Below are positions 51,918 through 59,928 of a stretch of 64,000 nt of DNA, in pieces. The notes below the pieces were generated by a model. It had not been told where the DNA came from and did not search any database. It worked only from the letters and a program-made list of their open reading frames with translations. How positions within the stretch are numbered: the first letter of the stretch is position 1; each line of letters opens with the position of its first letter. Location: NCBI GenBank assembly GCA_002399815.1, contig DHEJ01000036.1, forward strand, positions 38,653 to 102,652, written 5' to 3'. This stretch comes from Acholeplasmataceae bacterium UBA4853 (GTDB taxonomy: Bacteria > Bacillota_I > Bacilli_A > Acholeplasmatales > Acholeplasmataceae). Position numbers and translations under genes: made by a program.

Positions 51918-52760
51918 ATGCAGGTTATATTATATAATCCCTTATCCAATAAAGGTAAAAACGTTAAAATAGCAGATAGGCTAGCAAAACAAGGACAGAA
52001 AAAAGGTTTACTCGTAACTACAAAAAATTTATTAGAGATTAAGGATGTTAAAGCATTTTTATCTTTATATAAAAAAGAGGATTCAATCATTATTATTGGT
52101 GGTGATGGGACATTAAATCGAATTGTCAATCAAATCAATGGTTATGAAGTTTTACCTGAAACATTTATATATAAAGCAGGAACAGGTAATGATTTTATTA
52201 GAACTGTACCAATTAAAAATAAGTTAGCAAATATTAAACCATTTATTAAAGATCTACCAACATTATATGTGAATGGTAAAGTTGAAAAATTTATTAATGG
52301 TGCTGGTGTAGGTCTTGATGGTATTGTTTGTTATAAAGTGAATAAATCAAAGGCTGCTAAAAACAAATCAAATTATTTTAGAAATGCAATCACATCGTTT
52401 TTCCAGTATAAACCTGTTAAAGGTACAATTACTGTAGATGGAAAAACGTGGGTTGAAAATAAGTTATGGTTTGCTACTGTGATGTTTTCATCTTATTTTG
52501 GGGGTGGGATGAAGCTTGCACCTAAAAAGAATCGTAGTGAACATAATTTGGAATTAGTCATTGTTAAAGATATTCCAAAATGGCTCCTAGTCTTAGTGTT
52601 TCCAACCATTTACTTTGGATGGCACCCATTATTTAAAAAGTATGTAAAGTTTTACCGAGGTAATGATATTACCGTTGAATTTGAACATCCATCCTATCTT
52701 CAAAGAGATGGTGAGGATGAATATCCAGTTTCAAAATATAGAGTAACAATGGATAAATAA
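51918..52760 (+). CDS. Diacylglycerol kinase-like lipid kinase
   Basis: A 280-residue protein of the DagK/YegS family. The nucleotide loop is IIIGGDGTLNRIV, the second motif KAGTGNDFIRT, followed by INGAGVGLDGIV and FGGGMKLAPKKN. Such kinases phosphorylate diacylglycerol or related lipids at the membrane. An in-frame GTG at 51900 overlaps tyrS, while the ATG at 51918 gives the normal N-terminus (MQVILYNPLSNKGK). It is probably co-transcribed with tyrS. Confidence 0.85.
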   Translation: MQVILYNPLSNKGKNVKIADRLAKQGQKKGLLVTTKNLLEIKDVKAFLSLYKKEDSIIIIGGDGTLNRIVNQINGYEVLPETFIYKAGTGNDFIRTVPIKNKLANIKPFIKDLPTLYVNGKVEKFINGAGVGLDGIVCYKVNKSKAAKNKSNYFRNAITSFFQYKPVKGTITVDGKTWVENKLWFATVMFSSYFGGGMKLAPKKNRSEHNLELVIVKDIPKWLLVLVFPTIYFGWHPLFKKYVKFYRGNDITVEFEHPSYLQRDGEDEYPVSKYRVTMDK

Positions 52761-52764
52761 AATA

Positions 52765-52809
52765 AAAGATTTTGACCAATACTTTAAAAGTAGGTGTCAA
52801 AATCTTTTT
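52765..52809. terminator. Bidirectional terminator between the lipid kinase gene and trpS
   Basis: AAAGATTTTGAC (52765-52776) pairs perfectly with GTCAAAATCTTT (52796-52807), followed by T residues on the plus strand. Confidence 0.8.
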
Positions 52810-52815
52810 TTATCA

Positions 52816-53817
52816 TTATTTTTTTCTTTGAAGACCAAGTCTAGCCATGACTTTAGACATTTTACGTTTAGCATAAAGACTTGCTTTATCTCTACCCTTA
52901 TCTAAGATATCATCTAAGGTATTACTTTTTAGAAGTGCTTGGTAGTTTGATTGTATCTGTCCAATATGATCTGATACGATTTGAGCTAAATCATTTTTGA
53001 AGGTTGCATAAGTACTATCGATATAACGGTTTTCAATATCTTTTATAGGTTCATCTGTAATTGCAGAGTAGATGGTTAAAAGATTTGAAATGCCTGGTTT
53101 ATGTTTTTCATCAAATTTGATTTGGGTATCACTATCTGTGACTGCAGACTTAATTTTATTTTTTATTTGATTTAAATCATCACTTAATAAAATATATGAT
53201 TTTTCTGATAAAGCATCCGATTTACTCATCTTTTTGGTTGGGTCTTGCAGGTTTTTTATTTTGGCACCAACTTTTGTAACATAACCTTCTGGTACGATGA
53301 ATGTCTCACCATACTGAGTGTTGAAACGTTCTGCAAGTAGTCTAGTTAATTCCAGATGTTGAATTTGATCTTCTCCAACCGGCACTAAGTTAGCATCATA
53401 AAGTAAGATGTCAGCTGCCATTAAGGCTGGATATGTTAAAAGTGATGTACGAACGCCATCTACTTGATTACGTTTTTTTTCTTTAAACTGAATCATACGT
53501 TCCATTTCACCAATATAAGCAGTTGATTCCATAATGTAACCTAAAAGTGCATGTTCAACAACTTCTGATTGAACAAATAAATTGACCTTTTCAGGGTCTA
53601 GTCCACAAGCAATATAAAACATTGCTATTTCTCTAACACGTTTTTTTAGAATCGTTTTATCTTGTGGGGTTGTGATCGCATGTAAATCAGCAATAAAGAT
53701 AAAAAGTTCAGTGTCTTTTAACTCATTTTGTAGTTTAACAAATTGTTTGATTGCACCAATATAATTTCCTAATGTTAATTCACCGGTTGGCTTAATGCCT
53801 GATACGAGTCTTTGCAT
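52816..53817 (-). CDS. trpS: Tryptophanyl-tRNA synthetase
   Basis: A 333-residue class I synthetase. SGIKPTGELTLGNYIGA contains the HIGH-type motif, MAADILLYDANLVPVGEDQ the tryptophan-site region and KKMSKSDA the KMSKS motif. AAGGAG precedes the ATG on the minus strand. A T-box leader with a UGG specifier lies upstream, which agrees with the enzyme. Confidence 0.96.
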   Translation of the reverse strand: MQRLVSGIKPTGELTLGNYIGAIKQFVKLQNELKDTELFIFIADLHAITTPQDKTILKKRVREIAMFYIACGLDPEKVNLFVQSEVVEHALLGYIMESTAYIGEMERMIQFKEKKRNQVDGVRTSLLTYPALMAADILLYDANLVPVGEDQIQHLELTRLLAERFNTQYGETFIVPEGYVTKVGAKIKNLQDPTKKMSKSDALSEKSYILLSDDLNQIKNKIKSAVTDSDTQIKFDEKHKPGISNLLTIYSAITDEPIKDIENRYIDSTYATFKNDLAQIVSDHIGQIQSNYQALLKSNTLDDILDKGRDKASLYAKRKMSKVMARLGLQRKK

Positions 53818-53834
53818 AATATGCTCCTTTTTTA

Positions 53835-54045
53835 AAATAAAATCGTCCTTAAAAGTATAAAACTTCTAAGGACGATTATGTATAATCGCGGTACCACCTT
53901 AGTTCACGACATTATCGTGCACTTTAGATTTATTTATAACTCCAAGGTCCATTCGCTAAGTTTTTGGATTCTGTTTTTCACCTTACTTCACAGATCTCTA
54001 ATGTATCCTCATACTTAGGTACTTGTTCTTATCAACGTTATATTT
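53835..54045 (-). promoter_or_regulatory. T-box riboswitch of trpS
   Basis: The T-box sequence is at 53887-53900 (minus strand AAGGTGGTACCGCG). The terminator pairs 53841-53851 with 53867-53877. The likely specifier is TGG in GCGAATGGACC on the minus strand (about 53950-53960). This fits control by uncharged tRNA-Trp. Confidence 0.92.
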
Positions 54046-54078
54046 ATTTTATATGAAAATATGGATTAGTCAAGATAT

Positions 54079-55842
54079 TTATGCGTTAAGTGCAGCTTCT
54101 AATTGATCAAGTAATGATTCCATACGTGCAACAACTGCATGGAAAGTATTCTTATCAGTTAAATCGGCACCAGCAATTTTAGCTTCATCAACAGGGAACA
54201 TTGATCCACCTGTTTTTAACATTGCAATATAGTTATCAAATGCATGTGGTGCATTTGATTTTACATTATCATAGATTTTTAAGGAAGCACTAAAGGATGT
54301 TGCATATTGGTAGACGTAAAATGGTGTATGGAATAAGTGAGGGATATATGCCCAAACATATTGTTTACCAGGTTCTTTAGTAATATCTAAACCATAATAG
54401 TGTTTGTATAAGTCAACCATGATCTTAGATAGACTTTGTTCGTTAATTGGTTTTCCTTCAGCGACTAATTTATTTGCTTCATATTCGTATGTAGCAAATA
54501 ATGTTTGACGGTAGAATGTAGAACAAATGTTATCAATTGCCATAGTTAATAATTCGATCTTTTCAGCTTTAGTTGATACTTTCTTTAGTAAATGATCAAG
54601 TAGAGCATGTTCATTGAAAGTAGAAGCAATTTCAGCTACGAAGATTGTATAATCACTAATTGGTAGTGGTTGTGCTTTATCTGAGAATAGTGTATGTGCA
54701 GAGTGTCCTGCTTCATGAGCAAGCGTAAATACGGAATCTAAGGTATCATTGTGGTTAAGTAAGATAAATGGATGATGTCCATAAAAACCACTTGAATATG
54801 CCCCTGTACGTTTACCATCGGTAGGATATGCATCGACGAATCCATCTTTGATTGCATCAATTTGATTATCAACAAATTCTTTAGGGAATCCTTTTAATGA
54901 TTCGATAAATAATTGTTTAGCTTCAGCATATGGATATTTCTTATCTGATTTCGCAAGAGGTAAGAAACGGTCATATGTATAATAAGTCTTCATATTTAAT
55001 GCCTTTTTTCTTAAGGCAATATATCTTTTTAATGTGTGCGTATTTTCATAAGCAACATCTTTTAAATTATGGAATACTGACACTGGAATGTTGTTGTTAA
55101 ATAAAGCAGAATCTAGACTGGATTCATAATTTCTATTTTTAACAACTGTATTTAGTTGTTGTAAGACTAAATTATAAGTTGCTGCAAATGCACTTTTATT
55201 ATCAGCATACTTTTTGTATAAAGTTTTAAAGATTTTCTTTCTGTCTGCTGGTGTTTTAGATGATTCGATTAATGCTCTAAATTGAGCTTGTGTAACAAGT
55301 ACACTGCTACCATCAGATAGTTTTACTTTTTCATCGGTTCTATCAATAACGGATAGTGATTGGTATAAGGATGTAGGAATTGATCTAATTGCAGAGAAGT
55401 TAGATAATAATGCTTCGCTTTTAGCATCTAATATATGCATTTGTCCACGGAATAATTTTTTATATGGAAATGCATAAGGTTTTAATACCTCATCTTTATT
55501 GACAAATGACATAACCTTTTCTTCACCAAGTTCAATAATCTCTGGTGAAATAAAAGATGTTGCTTGAGATAAATCATTTAAGACTAAACCGACTTGTTGT
55601 TGTTTACTCATCTTATCATTATCTTTTAGATTTAGGTCAGAACCTAAATGCGCGAAAGCATATACTTTATAAAGTAGTTTTGTAAGTTCTTCATCAAATA
55701 AATGATATGCCTTAAATGTTTCAAAATCTCCTAATTTTGATTTAAAATCAGCAAACTTTGGAATCATTGACTTAATTAATTGATAATCCTTTTCCCATGA
55801 TGCCTCATCGGCATAAAAAACACTTAAATCCCATTTTGACAT
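54079..55842 (-). CDS. pepF: Oligoendopeptidase F
   Basis: A 587-residue cytosolic zinc protease of family M3 that cuts short peptides. The zinc motif is HEAGHSAHT (HExxH) and the third ligand lies in the following FNEHALLDH segment. SGFYGHHPFILLNHNDT and YIPHLFHTPFYVYQYATSFS, read here as short blocks, are typical of PepF. It fits with the peptide importer in the same window. AAGGTAATT precedes the ATG. Confidence 0.95.
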   Translation of the reverse strand: MSKWDLSVFYADEASWEKDYQLIKSMIPKFADFKSKLGDFETFKAYHLFDEELTKLLYKVYAFAHLGSDLNLKDNDKMSKQQQVGLVLNDLSQATSFISPEIIELGEEKVMSFVNKDEVLKPYAFPYKKLFRGQMHILDAKSEALLSNFSAIRSIPTSLYQSLSVIDRTDEKVKLSDGSSVLVTQAQFRALIESSKTPADRKKIFKTLYKKYADNKSAFAATYNLVLQQLNTVVKNRNYESSLDSALFNNNIPVSVFHNLKDVAYENTHTLKRYIALRKKALNMKTYYTYDRFLPLAKSDKKYPYAEAKQLFIESLKGFPKEFVDNQIDAIKDGFVDAYPTDGKRTGAYSSGFYGHHPFILLNHNDTLDSVFTLAHEAGHSAHTLFSDKAQPLPISDYTIFVAEIASTFNEHALLDHLLKKVSTKAEKIELLTMAIDNICSTFYRQTLFATYEYEANKLVAEGKPINEQSLSKIMVDLYKHYYGLDITKEPGKQYVWAYIPHLFHTPFYVYQYATSFSASLKIYDNVKSNAPHAFDNYIAMLKTGGSMFPVDEAKIAGADLTDKNTFHAVVARMESLLDQLEAALNA

Positions 55843-55874
55843 AATAATTACCTTCCTAACTGTAAATTGTTACT

Positions 55875-55902
55875 ATTATAACAACTTTATGGATGTTTTC
55901 AA
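55875..55902 (-). promoter_or_regulatory. Promoter of pepF
   Basis: On the minus strand, TTGAAA (55897-55902) and TATAAT (55875-55880) are 16 nt apart, about 33 nt before the ATG. Confidence 0.6.
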
Positions 55903-55935
55903 ACAAAATATTTGTTTTATATCTACTTTACTACA

Positions 55936-55949
55936 TGAATACGTTTTCA
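55936..55949. promoter_or_regulatory. cre-like site upstream of pepF and spx
   Basis: TGAATACGTTTTCA differs by one base from the oppA site (20574-20587) and fits the cre consensus except at position 5. It lies 33 nt upstream of the pepF -35 box and 45 nt upstream of a TTGACA for spx. Confidence 0.45.
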
Positions 55950-55994
55950 TTTTTGTACACAAACCAAAAATAGTCCTTTGGTATTGTAAATCAT

Positions 55995-56021
55995 TTGACA
56001 AACCGATATAATAACTATAGA
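55995..56021 (+). promoter_or_regulatory. Promoter of the spx gene
   Basis: A perfect TTGACA (55995-56000) is followed after 15 nt by TATAGA (56016-56021). The spacing is short but workable. Confidence 0.45.
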
Positions 56022-56063
56022 CACTCCCTATGGGATTGTTATGGCTAAAATAAGGAGAATGAT

Positions 56064-56528
56064 ATGATCACTATTTATACCACTCCAAGTTGTTCCTCAT
56101 GTCGTAAGGCGAAAAAATGGTTAGATGAACATAAAGTGCCTTATGAAGAAAAGAATCTTTTTAATCATCGTATTAATGATGGTGATATAGAGATGATGCT
56201 TAGCCATGCTGAAAATGGGTTTGATGATATTATTTCAACGCGTTCTAAGATTTTTAAGGAACAAGAACTTGAAGTTGAAGATATGTCAGTTTCAGAGTTA
56301 AAATCATTTATTATCAGTCATCCATCTGTTTTAAAAAGACCAATTATTGTTGATTCTAAACGTATGCAAGTTGGTTATAATGATGAAGAAATTAGAGTAT
56401 TTATCCCTAAACGTTTAAGAGAAATGATTATGCGTGAAAATTCTGAAGAAGATTTTACACACTACCAAGAAACATTAAACAGATATTTTGCTACAATGGA
56501 TGTTAATAGAGAAGAAGACGAAGATTAA
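56064..56528 (+). CDS. spx: Spx/ArsC-family transcription regulator
   Basis: A 154-residue protein of the Spx/MgsR branch of the ArsC family. It has the redox CxxC at Cys10 and Cys13 (PSCSSCRKAKKWL), the NLFNHRI and LKRPIIVDSKRMQVGYN segments and no arsenate-site arginine pattern that I can confirm. Spx binds RNA polymerase and controls thiol stress in Bacillus. The last 20 residues are an acidic extension beyond the usual 131 residues. AAGGAGA precedes the ATG. Confidence 0.85.
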   Translation: MITIYTTPSCSSCRKAKKWLDEHKVPYEEKNLFNHRINDGDIEMMLSHAENGFDDIISTRSKIFKEQELEVEDMSVSELKSFIISHPSVLKRPIIVDSKRMQVGYNDEEIRVFIPKRLREMIMRENSEEDFTHYQETLNRYFATMDVNREEDED

Positions 56529-56537
56529 ATTTAAATA

Positions 56538-56563
56538 AACTCACTTAGGTGAGTTTTTTTTAT
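56538..56563 (+). terminator. Terminator of the spx gene
   Basis: AACTCAC and GTGAGTT form a 7-bp stem with a TTAG loop, followed by eight T in all. Confidence 0.85.
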
Positions 56564-56567
56564 GAAA

Positions 56568-56605
56568 AAAGCACTTTCTAAGAAACTAACTCTAAGAAGT
56601 GCTTT
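56568..56605 (-). terminator. Terminator of the CYTH gene
   Basis: AAAGCACTT (56568-56576) and AAGTGCTTT (56597-56605) pair perfectly. Six T follow on the minus strand. Confidence 0.75.
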
Positions 56606-56615
56606 GTTGTTTAAT

Positions 56616-57170
56616 TTATTTTTGAATGACGCAGTTTAGTGCACGTTCACTCTTACGTAATGTTTGTTGGAAAGTGATATTGAAACGATGTAAGAATTTG
56701 TTCCACACCATTAATCCAGTTTCGAAGTGATCTGCTTCAAATTCTACTTCATAATCAGTTAATCCACAATATTCGCAATAATCTAGGAATAAGGTACCAC
56801 CTTCATAGGGCGTTGAAGCACGGTAATTATCTAGTGATGTTTGATAGTATACAGTGTAATCAATTTGTTCAAAGAAATCTCTTGTTCTAAAACCATTCTT
56901 TTTCATATCTAGAACTTGTGCTTCAGATAAGATGACATGATACTCAAATGCACCATGTTCATTTTGAGATTTTAATGTTAACTTATAGATATCTTTCTTT
57001 TGGCGGATTCTTAAAACATAAGCTTGTCTATTTAAATCTAAATCATTTGTATCAAAATAGAAGTTAGTTTGTTTAAAAATATTACCATCTAAAGAAAAGG
57101 CTTCTAATAAAGTCTCATATTTTTCCTTTGAAATTCTTGTTTTAAATTCAATCTCTACGTTCATATGCAT
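56616..57170 (-). CDS. CYTH-domain protein (triphosphate tunnel enzyme type)
   Basis: A 184-residue protein of the YjbK-like CYTH group. The ExExK motif is Glu6, Glu8 and Lys10 (VEIEFKTR). Further charged pairs that line the tunnel are seen in YVLRIRQKKDIYKLTLKS and TLFLDYCEYCG and YEVEFEADHF. Such proteins bind or split triphosphates (thiamine triphosphate or polyphosphate). GAGGT fits the first ATG. It is monocistronic and convergent with spx. Confidence 0.8.
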   Translation of the reverse strand: MHMNVEIEFKTRISKEKYETLLEAFSLDGNIFKQTNFYFDTNDLDLNRQAYVLRIRQKKDIYKLTLKSQNEHGAFEYHVILSEAQVLDMKKNGFRTRDFFEQIDYTVYYQTSLDNYRASTPYEGGTLFLDYCEYCGLTDYEVEFEADHFETGLMVWNKFLHRFNITFQQTLRKSERALNCVIQK

Positions 57171-57248
57171 GGCTTTTACCTCGATAGTATGATTATATCA
57201 TAGAAGTAAGAAAATTAAACCTTTGAGTTATGGTCGAATTGTAGGTGA

Positions 57249-57262
57249 AGTAAACGTTTACA
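57249..57262. promoter_or_regulatory. cre-like palindrome upstream of gap
   Basis: GTAAACGTTTAC (57250-57261) is a perfect 12-bp palindrome. The 14-mer around it fits the cre consensus except at position 1. It ends 13 nt before the likely gap -35 box. Confidence 0.5.
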
Positions 57263-57275
57263 AGCAATTGAGTAC

Positions 57276-57303
57276 TTACATTATGTAAGGTTTGTGTTAA
57301 AAT
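57276..57303 (+). promoter_or_regulatory. Promoter of gap
   Basis: TTACAT (57276-57281) and TAAAAT (57298-57303) are 16 nt apart, 41 nt before the ATG. Confidence 0.5.
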
Positions 57304-57344
57304 AGAAGTGAACAAAAACCAATAAATCTAGGAGGAAATTAAAT

Positions 57345-58358
57345 ATGGCTATTAAAGTAGCAATTAATGGATTTGGTCGTATCGGAAGACTTGCATTTCG
57401 TTTAATGTTCGGTAATCCTGCTTTTAACATCGTAGCGATTAACGATTTAACAGATGCAGAAACATTAGCATACTTATTAAAGTATGACACAGCACAAGGA
57501 AACTTCAAAGGTCATGAAGTATCAGCATCAGGTGATAAATTAGTTGTTGATGGAAAATCAATTACTATTTATGCTCAAAAAGACCCGGCTGCATTACCTT
57601 GGGGTGAATTAAAAGTTGACGTTGTATTAGAATCAACTGGTTTATTTACTTCAGCAGAAAAAGCTGGTTTACATATTCAAGCAGGTGCTAAGAAAGTTGT
57701 TATTTCTGCACCAGCAACAGGTGAAGGCGTTAAGACAGTTGTTTATAACGTAAACGACAATATCTTAGATGGATCTGAAACAATCGTTTCTGGTGCATCA
57801 TGTACTACAAACGCTCTTGCTCCTTTAGCAAAAGTTTTAGATGACAATTTCGGAATTGTTAAAGGTTTCATGACTACAGTTCATGCGTACACTAATGACC
57901 AATCATTAATGGACCAACCTCATAAAAAAGGTTTCATGTCTCGTAGAGGACGTGCTGCTGCTGCATCAATTATCCCTTCATCAACAGGAGCTGCTGCTGC
58001 AATTAGTTTAGTTATCCCTTCATTAAAAGGAAAATTAGACGGAACTGCATTACGTGTTCCAACAATCACTGGTTCAATCGTTGACTTAACTGTTGAACTT
58101 AAAAAAGAAGTTACATTAGAACTAATCGATGAAGCTTTCAAGAAAGCTGCGAACGAAACATTACAATATCAACCAGATCCAATCGTATCTGCTGACGTAA
58201 TCGGTTCACACTACGGTTCTATTTATGATGCAAATACAACTCAAATCTTAAAATCAGACGCTAAGTTTGTTAAAGTTATGGCTTGGTATGACAATGAAAT
58301 GTCATATACTGCTCAACTTGTAAGAACTATGTTAAAAATTGCTTCATTAACTAAATAA
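57345..58358 (+). CDS. gap: Glyceraldehyde-3-phosphate dehydrogenase
   Basis: A 337-residue glycolytic enzyme. The NAD site is INGFGRIGRLAFR and the catalytic cysteine lies in SGASCTTNALAPLAK. The HAYTNDQSL, RRGRAAAASIIPSSTGAA and WYDNEMSYT segments complete the family pattern. It uses many C-ending codons, in line with strong expression. GGAGG precedes the ATG. It stands alone with a palindromic operator-like site upstream and a strong terminator after it. Confidence 0.97.
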   Translation: MAIKVAINGFGRIGRLAFRLMFGNPAFNIVAINDLTDAETLAYLLKYDTAQGNFKGHEVSASGDKLVVDGKSITIYAQKDPAALPWGELKVDVVLESTGLFTSAEKAGLHIQAGAKKVVISAPATGEGVKTVVYNVNDNILDGSETIVSGASCTTNALAPLAKVLDDNFGIVKGFMTTVHAYTNDQSLMDQPHKKGFMSRRGRAAAASIIPSSTGAAAAISLVIPSLKGKLDGTALRVPTITGSIVDLTVELKKEVTLELIDEAFKKAANETLQYQPDPIVSADVIGSHYGSIYDANTTQILKSDAKFVKVMAWYDNEMSYTAQLVRTMLKIASLTK

Positions 58359-58376
58359 TTAAGTTAAGCATAATCT

Positions 58377-58408
58377 AAACCCTGCATGTTTCATGCAGGG
58401 TTTTCTTT
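58377..58408 (+). terminator. Terminator of gap
   Basis: AAACCCTGCATG and CATGCAGGGTTT form a perfect 12-bp stem with a 3-nt loop, followed by T residues. Confidence 0.9.
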
Positions 58409-58445
58409 CTTTATCACTTATAAAAACACTTTCATAATTTTTGAC

Positions 58446-58474
58446 TTGTAAATCAATTGGCATTGGCTTATAAT
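58446..58474 (+). promoter_or_regulatory. Promoter of the V-ATPase operon
   Basis: TTGTAA (58446-58451) and TATAAT (58469-58474) are 17 nt apart. A leader of about 95 nt follows before the first ATG, with a distant ribosome binding site (GGAAGA, 58555-58560). Confidence 0.5.
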
Positions 58475-58573
58475 TAACAAGGTAATAATTCCATCCAAAT
58501 AGAAATTACATTTATAATGTGATAAACTATATAAGAAATAAAATCATCTCCTCTGGAAGAAAGTGTTTTACAT

Positions 58574-58891
58574 ATGAAAAAATTAATTCACGAAGTGATC
58601 GAACTTGACAAGCAAGCTCAGGCAGAAATTTCTTTACTAAAGAAAGAAAAAGAAGAGCTCTTTTTAGCGTTTAAAGCGATGAAAAAAGAATTGACTGATA
58701 AGTATAAAAAAGATATTGATATGCAAACTGCGCAACTAGAAAAAGATGCGGATCAATTATTTTTAGAACGTTTAAAAGCATATGAAGAAAAAACAGCTTT
58801 AAAAGAAAAGAATATTCAAGTGCAGTATGAGAAAAATAAAGACATTTGGTTAAAGGAACTGATGGACTTTATTTTAGGTGAATTATCTTGA
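58574..58891 (+). CDS. V-type ATPase subunit H/G-like coiled-coil stalk protein
   Basis: A 105-residue, highly charged protein that is almost all coiled coil (Lys, Glu, Leu and Gln rich). As first gene of the V-ATPase operon it fits the peripheral-stalk subunit called H, G or NtpF in different species, which pairs with subunit E. No sequence motif is available, so this rests on position and composition. Its TGA overlaps the next start. Confidence 0.65.
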   Translation: MKKLIHEVIELDKQAQAEISLLKKEKEELFLAFKAMKKELTDKYKKDIDMQTAQLEKDADQLFLERLKAYEEKTALKEKNIQVQYEKNKDIWLKELMDFILGELS

Positions 58892-59919
58892 TGTATGTAG
58901 GAAATGCTTTAATCACTAAGATTAAGACAATTCATGCTAAAGATCTTAAACCTGAAGATTATAAAGAACTTTTAAAGAAACGTAATATTTCAGATGTAAC
59001 TGCTTATTTAAAGAAGCATCCAGCATATACTGAAGTATTAGAAAGTATTCCTGAATATGCAGTCAATCGTAGTCGGTTAGAAGGATTAATTCGTCGTCAA
59101 AAATTTAATCATTTAATGCGAGTCATTAAGTTTTTGACAATGAAAGATAAGTCCTTTTACTTACTTTCACTCCTACATCAAGAACATGAAGTTTTATTAG
59201 CAATGATCAGAAGTTTTATTTCACATGAAGTTTATGATGTCATCGCAGATTTACCACTTTATTTTGATCAATATTCAAAAATTAATTTTGAAGCAATATC
59301 TAAAACAAATAATTTAAAAGAATTAGTTGAAGCACTAAAAGATACCAAATATCAAAAGATGTTAAAACCTTTCGAAAAATTAAGCAATGATGATTTAAAG
59401 TATTATGAGTTTGAAAGTTTATTTGAAGCAGATTATTATAAATATGCATTTGATCAAATCAAGACACATTATAAAGGCAATTTAAGAAGTGAACTAGAGC
59501 ATGTTTTTAAATCCAGAATTGAAATGGAAAACATGATCAAAGTTTATCGTTTAAAGAAGTTTTATAAGGTCAGTGATGATGAGATTAAAATGATGCTGGT
59601 TCCATCAAATAGAATCAGCGAGCAAAAACTAGATTTAATTATTAAGATAAAAGATCCTAATGATATCTTTAAAAAGATTATTGAATTAGGTCAACAACAA
59701 TATATTGGTGATAAAGATCAGATTTATCTGGAATACTTTGGCGATCATCTTCGCTATCATATTGCAAATAAATTGATGTACTATGCATCTCACCCAGCAA
59801 AAGTCTTTATTGGGTATATGATTTTATCAGAGTTAGAAGTAACCAATTTGATTCACTTAATTGAAGGAATTAGATACCAAGTCCCAGAATCTGAAATACG
59901 TACCATGATGGTATTCTAA
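58891..59919 (+). CDS. ntpC: V-type ATPase subunit C (d-type)
   Basis: A 342-residue helical protein that couples the central shaft to the membrane ring. It has the three-fold helical repeat pattern of NtpC/AtpC, with RKHPAYTEVLESIP-like helices and FKSRIEMENMIKVYRLKKFY, seen as RIEMENMIKVYRLKKF, the family's conserved segment. The C-terminal helix ends in PESEIRTMMVF. TTG at 58888 and ATG at 58891 are both possible, and the ATG is used here. Confidence 0.85.
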   Translation: MYVGNALITKIKTIHAKDLKPEDYKELLKKRNISDVTAYLKKHPAYTEVLESIPEYAVNRSRLEGLIRRQKFNHLMRVIKFLTMKDKSFYLLSLLHQEHEVLLAMIRSFISHEVYDVIADLPLYFDQYSKINFEAISKTNNLKELVEALKDTKYQKMLKPFEKLSNDDLKYYEFESLFEADYYKYAFDQIKTHYKGNLRSELEHVFKSRIEMENMIKVYRLKKFYKVSDDEIKMMLVPSNRISEQKLDLIIKIKDPNDIFKKIIELGQQQYIGDKDQIYLEYFGDHLRYHIANKLMYYASHPAKVFIGYMILSELEVTNLIHLIEGIRYQVPESEIRTMMVF

Positions 59920-59928
59920 GAGGTCTAT

